Assembly: GCA_964450385.1 (NCBI GenBank)
Contig: CAYVEC010000037.1
Location: forward strand, 1-10,828
Direction of reading: 5' to 3'
DNA from: JAKLFA01 sp964450385
Lineage (GTDB): Bacteria; Omnitrophota; Gorgyraeia; Zapsychrales; JANLHA01
Length of the DNA stretch: 10,828 nucleotides
The notes under the pieces were generated by a model. It was not told where the DNA came from. It searched no databases and saw nothing but the letters and a program-made list of their open reading frames with translations. Both the position numbers and the translations under genes were made by a program. Shown here in pieces: positions 6,987 through 10,828 of the stretch; positions within the stretch are counted from its first letter, which is position 1, and every line of letters begins with the position of its first letter.

Positions 6987-8165
6987 TTAAAATCCCACCC
7001 CCATACGCAGTCCGTACTCATGGGTTCGATTATTAGGCTCAATCCCGCAGGTCTCATCCGTACAATTCAGCTTCGAGTCCTCGATGTGCCAATAGCGGAC
7101 AAAGGGCTCGAGAAAAAAATCGAGCGATTCGCCTTCGCGGAAAAGTTTCAAGGATCCGCGCGCGCCATACCCGTCGGTCTGACGGTTCACCAGGGTCTGT
7201 GTGTAATTCCCATTAGGATCATCTTCATTATGGCTTCGCTGTTGGCCCGAGAGGAACCAGTCGTATTCCGCACGGCATTGAGCAGACCATTTTGAGGAGA
7301 GCGGCTTAACCACCTCAACCCCCATCGGGACATAATAATAGGTCGACTCCCGGTCATAGCCCCAGTTTCCTGTCGATGTATACCGTCCGCCGTTGTCATC
7401 AAGGAGATACCGGTAGCCCAGCCCCATATACGGCGTGACCGTTGTACCGCAGACAAAATCATAATCATACCCGGCCACGGCACGGGTCTCGACGGCGTAG
7501 TGCTGTTCTTTCACCGCCTCTCCGCTCCCTTCGGAGCGGTAGTTGCCGTCCCACATCCCGCTCGCGCGGGCATCAAGCCGGATCATCGTCGGGTGCATGA
7601 TCGTCTCGGAAAGGTCCGCGACCGAGCGGGTCTGGTAGGCCGGCCGGAAACGGTGGGTATACTCCCCCGTCACCCCGTACATCATCCCGTCCACCTTCAT
7701 GAAGCCTTCCTCACGATAACTGTAATCAAACGCCTCGGTCCCCATCTCGAAGGAGTTCCGCGGATCGTCAAAATCCAAAAATTGATCAGCCATGGTCTTG
7801 CCCTTTTCACGGATCGGCACGTCCTGGCCGATCGGGACGCCCTCCTGATCCGAGATACGGCCCACCGTGACCGCCTGGGGCGTTCCGGCGGTCTCGAGGG
7901 TATGCTCACGCATGGTCACGATCGCGGCATCAAGCGGTTCGACATACGGAACTCGTGCCGGACGGACAGGGGCCACGGTCTCCGCACGGTCCAGGGCATC
8001 CGTGATCGTGTCTTCACGCGGCGTATAGATCTCATAGCGCCGGGCAATAAAACGCCGAGCTGATCGAGTCGTGGCATCGGCCGCGCGTGACGGCTCCGCC
8101 ACAAGGCCAACCCCGAGCACGACGGCGAACCAGCAAAACAGAAAGGTTTTTCTCGCGTCATTCAT
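6987..8165 (-). CDS. Outer-membrane beta-barrel protein (first of a tandem pair)
   Basis: The 392-residue precursor has a signal peptide (hydrophobic residues 8-23, S-R-A cleavage near 28). A region of about 100 residues without obvious fold follows, rich in Pro, Val, Thr and Arg, before the barrel begins near residue 140 (MGTEAFDYSYREEGFMKVDG). Strands such as TPYMGLGYRYLLDDNG and YYYVPMGVEVV, and the terminal MGVGF, fit an outer-membrane barrel ending in Phe. The C-terminal loop contains a cysteine pair (NCTDETCG) that may form a disulphide and is absent from the paralogue. It has no ribosome binding site before ATG 8165, and a -10-like TACAAT ends four bases upstream, so the message may be leaderless. 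A perfect 16-bp palindrome sits at 8173-8188. The function and the purpose of the extra N-terminal region are unknown. Confidence 0.85.
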   Translation of the reverse strand: MNDARKTFLFCWFAVVLGVGLVAEPSRAADATTRSARRFIARRYEIYTPREDTITDALDRAETVAPVRPARVPYVEPLDAAIVTMREHTLETAGTPQAVTVGRISDQEGVPIGQDVPIREKGKTMADQFLDFDDPRNSFEMGTEAFDYSYREEGFMKVDGMMYGVTGEYTHRFRPAYQTRSVADLSETIMHPTMIRLDARASGMWDGNYRSEGSGEAVKEQHYAVETRAVAGYDYDFVCGTTVTPYMGLGYRYLLDDNGGRYTSTGNWGYDRESTYYYVPMGVEVVKPLSSKWSAQCRAEYDWFLSGQQRSHNEDDPNGNYTQTLVNRQTDGYGARGSLKLFREGESLDFFLEPFVRYWHIEDSKLNCTDETCGIEPNNRTHEYGLRMGVGF

Positions 8166-8169
8166 ACTA

Positions 8170-8202
8170 ATTGTATTCTATAGAATACGACGGTGGATGC
8201 AA
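8170..8202 (-). promoter_or_regulatory. Promoter of the barrel operon, nearly leaderless
   Basis: Minus-strand candidates are TTGCAT (8202-8197) with TAGAAT (8180-8175) at 16 bases, or TACAAT (8175-8170). Either choice puts the transcription start within a few bases of, or at, the ATG at 8165. The absence of a Shine-Dalgarno sequence agrees with leaderless translation. The -35 match is weak. The -10 lies inside the palindrome, so a bound protein would block it. Confidence 0.45.
8173..8188. promoter_or_regulatory. Perfect 16-bp palindrome, probable operator
   Basis: GTATTCTATAGAATAC equals its own reverse complement and begins 7 bases upstream of the barrel gene start codon. It overlaps both -10 candidates, the position of a repressor site for a dimeric regulator. 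Ten of its bases (CTATAGAATA) recur at 345-354, upstream of the MORN-repeat gene. No regulator gene is in the window. Confidence 0.5.
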
Positions 8203-8240
8203 TGAAAAATCAGAATTTTTGCCCGGTGCGAGCCACCAGG
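8199..8240 (-). terminator. Weak terminator candidate after the two-helix membrane protein gene
   Basis: On the minus strand a stem with arms CCGGTG/CACC-A-GG (8223-8240, one bulged base, five-base loop) is followed by an AT-only hairpin AAAAAT-TCTG-ATTTTT and its T-run. This would separate the gene at 8245 from the barrel operon. The GC stem is short and the T-run is not directly attached, so confidence is low. Confidence 0.3.
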
Positions 8241-8244
8241 AAAA

Positions 8245-8793
8245 TCAGGCGCGCTTAAGATATTTGAACTGATAATCGGCCCGGGAGAGTTTTTCATAGA
8301 AGGCCCGGTCCTGAAAAAACTTCGGCGAGGTATCGACGATCTTCGAGAGTCCCTCCCACATCCCGAACCACCCGAGCGGCATGAGGATGATCGAGAGGAG
8401 ATCGATCCCGAGTTTGGAGAGGCGTTCGGTATAGGTCAGGAACGTGAGCGTCCCCAGGAAGCAGATCCCGCACACGACGAACACAACGCCCTGGGTGCGG
8501 ATCCGGAAGATGTCCCTGCGCTGCTGAAGGGCCTCGTGCTTGAATTCCCTTTTCAGGCGCTGGATCACGATCTTTTCCGAACGGTCGTCGGCGAGATCCG
8601 CCGGCGCGCAGATGAGCACCAGGATCTTTCCGCTCTTGGACTCGCGATAGCGCTTTTTTAATTCGTAAATGAAGTCTTCAGAAAAGGCCCGCTCGCTTAG
8701 GGGCCTCGGATCAAAGTCCGAAAAAATATCGTCCCAATCATCGATGACGATCGAGATCTCGCGGATATTTTTGATTTTTCCTTCGTCGGTCAT
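8245..8793 (-). CDS. Unrecognised membrane protein with two transmembrane helices
   Basis: I do not recognise this 182-residue protein. It begins with a soluble, acidic segment containing IDDWDDIFSDFDPRPLSERA (about residues 17-36). A basic stretch RLKREFKHEALQQRRD follows, then two hydrophobic helices at about 101-119 and 126-146, and a charged C-terminal tail. The compact acidic/aromatic block reads like a conserved motif rather than random sequence. A TTG at 8799 could extend the protein by two residues, but ATG 8793 is chosen because GGAG lies 6 bases before it. The gene lies 121 bases after tRNA-Ser and is isolated from other functional groups, so context gives no clue. A cytoplasmic N-terminus and a helical hairpin in the inner membrane are inferred. 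Confidence 0.75.
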   Translation of the reverse strand: MTDEGKIKNIREISIVIDDWDDIFSDFDPRPLSERAFSEDFIYELKKRYRESKSGKILVLICAPADLADDRSEKIVIQRLKREFKHEALQQRRDIFRIRTQGVVFVVCGICFLGTLTFLTYTERLSKLGIDLLSIILMPLGWFGMWEGLSKIVDTSPKFFQDRAFYEKLSRADYQFKYLKRA

Positions 8794-8799
8794 ATTCAA

Positions 8800-8803
8800 C
8801 TCC
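8800..8803 (-). promoter_or_regulatory. Ribosome binding site deciding the start at 8793
   Basis: GGAG on the minus strand is six bases from the ATG at 8793 and directly abuts the in-frame TTG at 8799. The spacing favours the ATG. Confidence 0.55.
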
Positions 8804-8835
8804 GCTGCATTGGGACGCTTCGAAAAATACCGCTC

Positions 8836-8911
8836 TTCTTCGCTATCAGAACCCGTTCGTCAAAGCTCAAACACGAAACGAACAAAGTGAGCGAATGATT
8901 TACGCGAAGAA
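8836..8911. repeat. Interleaved inverted repeats downstream of tRNA-Ser
   Basis: Three sets of complementary arms lie in the 115-base gap: TTCTTCGC (8836-8843) with GCGAAGAA (8904-8911), GTTCGT (8855-8860) with ACGAAC (8878-8883), and GCTCA (8865-8869) with TGAGC (8888-8892). The last two cross, as in a pseudoknot, and both are enclosed by the first. The stretch AACGAACAAAGTGAGCGAATG looks like a dispersed intergenic repeat type common in bacteria. Function is unknown; it may end tRNA transcription or shape the leader of the gene at 8793. Confidence 0.35.
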
Positions 8912-8914
8912 AAA

Positions 8915-9003
8915 CGGAGAGGCAGGGATTTGAACCCTGGGACCCAATTGCTCAGGTCAACTGCTTAGCAGGCAGCTCCGTTCGGCCACTCCGGCACCTC
9001 TCC
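8915..9003 (-). tRNA. tRNA-Ser(GCU)
   Basis: The 89-nt gene folds as a class II tRNA. Acceptor GGAGAGG pairs with CCTCTCC, anticodon stem GCTGC/GCAGT encloses loop CTGCTAA with anticodon GCT, a long variable arm typical of serine tRNA follows, and the T arm is CAGGG-TTCAAAT-CCCTG. It reads AGC/AGU. Discriminator G is at 8915. CCA is not encoded (TTTT follows), unlike the tRNA-Asn in this window, so a CCA-adding enzyme must finish it. It lies between tadA and an unknown gene on the same strand. Confidence 0.97.
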
Positions 9004-9050
9004 ATAGATTTCAATGATGTGTGAGAGCAGGTAAGCGAGACAGCACATAT

Positions 9051-9079
9051 AGGATAGATCGAAGACATCTGTTTCGCAA
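9051..9079 (-). promoter_or_regulatory. Probable promoter of tRNA-Ser
   Basis: In the 89-base gap between tadA and tRNA-Ser the minus strand has TTGCGA (9079-9074) and TATCCT (9056-9051) separated by exactly 17 bases. Transcription would start about 40 bases before the tRNA. Each box matches consensus at four of six positions. Confidence 0.4.
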
Positions 9080-9092
9080 CAACTATTTTTGG

Positions 9093-9563
9093 TTATTTCC
9101 GACCCTGAGCCCGTTTTCCTGAAAAAAACGCGCTAAGGAGCCCGCCGCATTCTTCCGCCATCACCCCACCCGCGACCGAGCACTGGTGATTGAGCCCTCG
9201 ATGACGCGCAATGTCCACCACGGACCCGCAGGCGCCGGCCTTAGGATCGGCCGCCCCGAAACAGATCCGCCCGATCCGGGCAAGCACCAGGGCCCCGGCG
9301 CACATCGCGCAGGGCTCAACCGTAACGTAGAGACAACAGTCATACAGCCATTTCGTTTTCATTGCGGCTGCGGCCTGGGTGATCGCGATCATCTCGGCAT
9401 GCGCGGTCGGATCATAGAGCATCTCGACCTGATTAAAGGCCCGGGCGATGACTTGCCCCTCACGCACGATCACGGCCCCGATCGGGACCTCATCTCGGTC
9501 GCGGGCCTCCCGTGCCTGGCGCAGGGCCTCGGTCATGAACTCTTCATCGGTCTCAGGGATCAT
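9093..9563 (-). CDS. tadA: tRNA-specific adenosine deaminase TadA
   Basis: TadA converts the wobble adenosine A34 of tRNA-Arg(ACG) to inosine, so that one tRNA reads several CGN codons. The 156-residue protein has the full cytidine/deoxycytidylate deaminase-like active site: H55-A-E57 (zinc ligand plus proton-shuttling glutamate) and P84-C85-x2-C88-A-G-A with the two zinc cysteines. Family segments VPIGAVIV (26-33), DPTAHAEM and LYVTVEPCAMCAGA agree closely with known TadA sequences, and the DPTAHAE context separates it from guanine or cytosine deaminases. The ATG at 9563 overlaps the stop of the upstream kinase gene as ATGA, with AAGG at 9574-9571 seven bases before it, so translation is coupled. 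tRNA-Ser follows downstream. Confidence 0.96.
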   Translation of the reverse strand: MIPETDEEFMTEALRQAREARDRDEVPIGAVIVREGQVIARAFNQVEMLYDPTAHAEMIAITQAAAAMKTKWLYDCCLYVTVEPCAMCAGALVLARIGRICFGAADPKAGACGSVVDIARHRGLNHQCSVAGGVMAEECGGLLSAFFSGKRAQGRK

Positions 9564-10801
9564 GATCTCGCCTTCGGGGACCGGCGATAGACCGGCACAC
9601 GGACCGTCACGGTGGTCCCATGACGGAGACTGCTCGTCACGTGGATCTCCCCCTGCCAGCTCGTAACCAGAGAATGGGCGATCGACAAGCCCAGGCCTGA
9701 TGACCGCCGGCTCGTATGGATCTTCGTGGTATAAAAGGGTTCAAAAATATGGCGCAGGTCCTCAGCCGCGATCCCCACCCCCTCATCTCGGATCGACAGG
9801 GTGATCGCGCGGCGATCATCGCTGAGACGTGTCGTGATCGTGACCGCCCCGCCCATGGGCATGGCCTGAATCGCGTTATCGAGAACGTTGACCACGACAT
9901 GCAGAAGATCAATGCTCGCGATCCGCGCCTCGTAGCCCTGGTGGGCAAAGGTCTGTTTGAGCCGAATATGGTGGTCCTTAAGAATCGTGTCCTTTTTCTC
10001 CAGGGCCTGGGCCACGACATCTTTGATCTGGCAGTGGTTCAGCCCGAGCCCGGTCTTCTGCTGTGTCCGGCCGAGAAGGTCGGTCACGGTCGCGACACAG
10101 GCCTGGGCCTGATCGCGGATCGCCTCAAGGGTGGTGAGCATGAGCTGATAATCATTAAACCCGATATACTCAAAATTTTTGTTCTGGAAACGCTGAATGA
10201 GCCCGTCGGCCCGTTTCGCGACCCCGAGGATCGGATTTTTCAGTTCCTGGACCGCGCCCGAGACAAAATAGCGCATGGCATCGATCTTGTCGGCCTGCCG
10301 AAGGAATTTCTCGCGCTCAAGACGGGTGCGCAGGTCACGCACCACCGCATGGGCGCAGACGCCCTCGTCGCCAAGGCAGAATGAGCTCAGGTTGATCTCG
10401 ACCGGGATCTTATCGCCGGCGTGATTCACGATATCACAGACCTCGGGGGCCAATGTCTCTCCGGTCAGGGTCCGGCGGAGCAGCTCGCGGATCCGCGGCA
10501 GCTGATCCGGCGGCACAAACGATGTGTACGCCATTTTCTGGGCGTTTCGAAGCGACACGCCGAGTAACCGCGCCATGGCGGGATTGGCGTACATGATCCG
10601 GCCTTTTCGGTCTAGGGTCACCATCCCGTCGCCCGCCCCGTCGCTCAACCGCCGGTACAGATTTTTTGATTCCTTGAGTTGCTGCTGGAGTTGCTTTTGC
10701 CGGGTGACGTCCCGGCCGATGGAGAGGACATATCCCTTGCCCTCAAAGACCATATAGACAGCGGTCACATCCTCACCGTACATGTGAAGTAGTAAAATCA
10801 T
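9560..10801 (-). CDS. PAS sensor histidine kinase-like protein lacking the phosphoacceptor histidine
   Basis: The 413-residue protein has no transmembrane segment. Residues 1-36 look like the end of a first PAS/PAC domain (GYVLSIGRDVTRQKQ). A complete PAS follows at about 45-160, then a HisKA-like dimerisation helix pair (165-245) and a HATPase_c domain. The ATP-binding boxes are intact: N box with N305 and N309, D339-x-G341-x-G343, FEPF (353-356) and SSGLGLS (367-373). The HisKA motif reads SGAVQELKNP, with Gln185 (CAG at 10249-10247) where kinases have the phosphorylated His of an HE-x-x-NP motif. No response regulator is in the window. ATG 10801 has no ribosome site, and an in-frame TAG lies at 10807-10805. 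The first PAS domain is incomplete, so the gene may be 5'-truncated or frameshifted. It is coupled to tadA by a 4-base overlap. Confidence 0.8.
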   Translation of the reverse strand: MILLLHMYGEDVTAVYMVFEGKGYVLSIGRDVTRQKQLQQQLKESKNLYRRLSDGAGDGMVTLDRKGRIMYANPAMARLLGVSLRNAQKMAYTSFVPPDQLPRIRELLRRTLTGETLAPEVCDIVNHAGDKIPVEINLSSFCLGDEGVCAHAVVRDLRTRLEREKFLRQADKIDAMRYFVSGAVQELKNPILGVAKRADGLIQRFQNKNFEYIGFNDYQLMLTTLEAIRDQAQACVATVTDLLGRTQQKTGLGLNHCQIKDVVAQALEKKDTILKDHHIRLKQTFAHQGYEARIASIDLLHVVVNVLDNAIQAMPMGGAVTITTRLSDDRRAITLSIRDEGVGIAAEDLRHIFEPFYTTKIHTSRRSSGLGLSIAHSLVTSWQGEIHVTSSLRHGTTVTVRVPVYRRSPKARS

Positions 10802-10828
10802 ACACTAGTTGTACCGAACGTCGTACGC

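Noticed and set aside
9716..10384. A 222-codon plus-strand open frame across the kinase gene
   Set aside because: It is antisense to the conserved PAS/HATPase coding sequence and its translation shows no domain; GC-rich coding DNA often leaves such open frames.
1..10828. CRISPR arrays, insertion sequences, phage or defence genes
   Set aside because: No regularly spaced direct repeats, terminal inverted repeats with a transposase, integrase or defence motifs were found on either strand.

Overview
The window reads as a piece of a moderately GC-rich diderm bacterial chromosome. Evidence for a bacterium: RecR, DnaX, Tex, TadA, a PAS histidine kinase, and sigma70-like promoters. Evidence for an outer membrane: two exported proteins with beta-barrel strand patterns and C-terminal phenylalanines. 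The barrel type and the gene mix remind me of Omnitrophota or deltaproteobacterial genomes, but this is an impression from memory and no database was searched. Almost everything lies on the minus strand; the only plus-strand gene is at 406-1257.

Left edge (1-405): the first codons of a probable YdjC/ChbG-type carbohydrate deacetylase run off the window (minus), preceded by tRNA-Asn(GUU), which has a strong sigma70-type promoter. Next is a plus-strand membrane protein with MORN-like (YwqK-type) repeats, convergent with recR. Positions 1267-5836 carry a DNA/RNA maintenance block on the minus strand, in transcription order tex, dnaX, recR. The ybaB gene that usually sits between dnaX and recR is absent. 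Upstream of tex, and possibly co-transcribed with it, are two tandem paralogous outer-membrane barrel genes (6987-8165, then 5893-6969). The first barrel gene starts directly beside a perfect 16-bp palindrome and a promoter that would give an almost leaderless mRNA.

Right part (8200-10828): an unrecognised two-helix membrane protein (8245-8793), tRNA-Ser(GCU), the tRNA adenosine deaminase tadA, and a PAS/HisKA/HATPase sensor kinase translationally coupled to tadA by an ATGA overlap. The kinase has glutamine where the phosphoacceptor histidine belongs, and its first PAS domain looks truncated or frameshifted at the window edge.

No CRISPR array, insertion sequence, phage gene or toxin-antitoxin pair was seen. 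Most of the window is housekeeping. The points most worth a second look are the kinase lacking its phosphoacceptor histidine, the palindrome/leaderless start of the barrel operon with a related sequence upstream of the MORN gene, and the uncharacterised small membrane protein.
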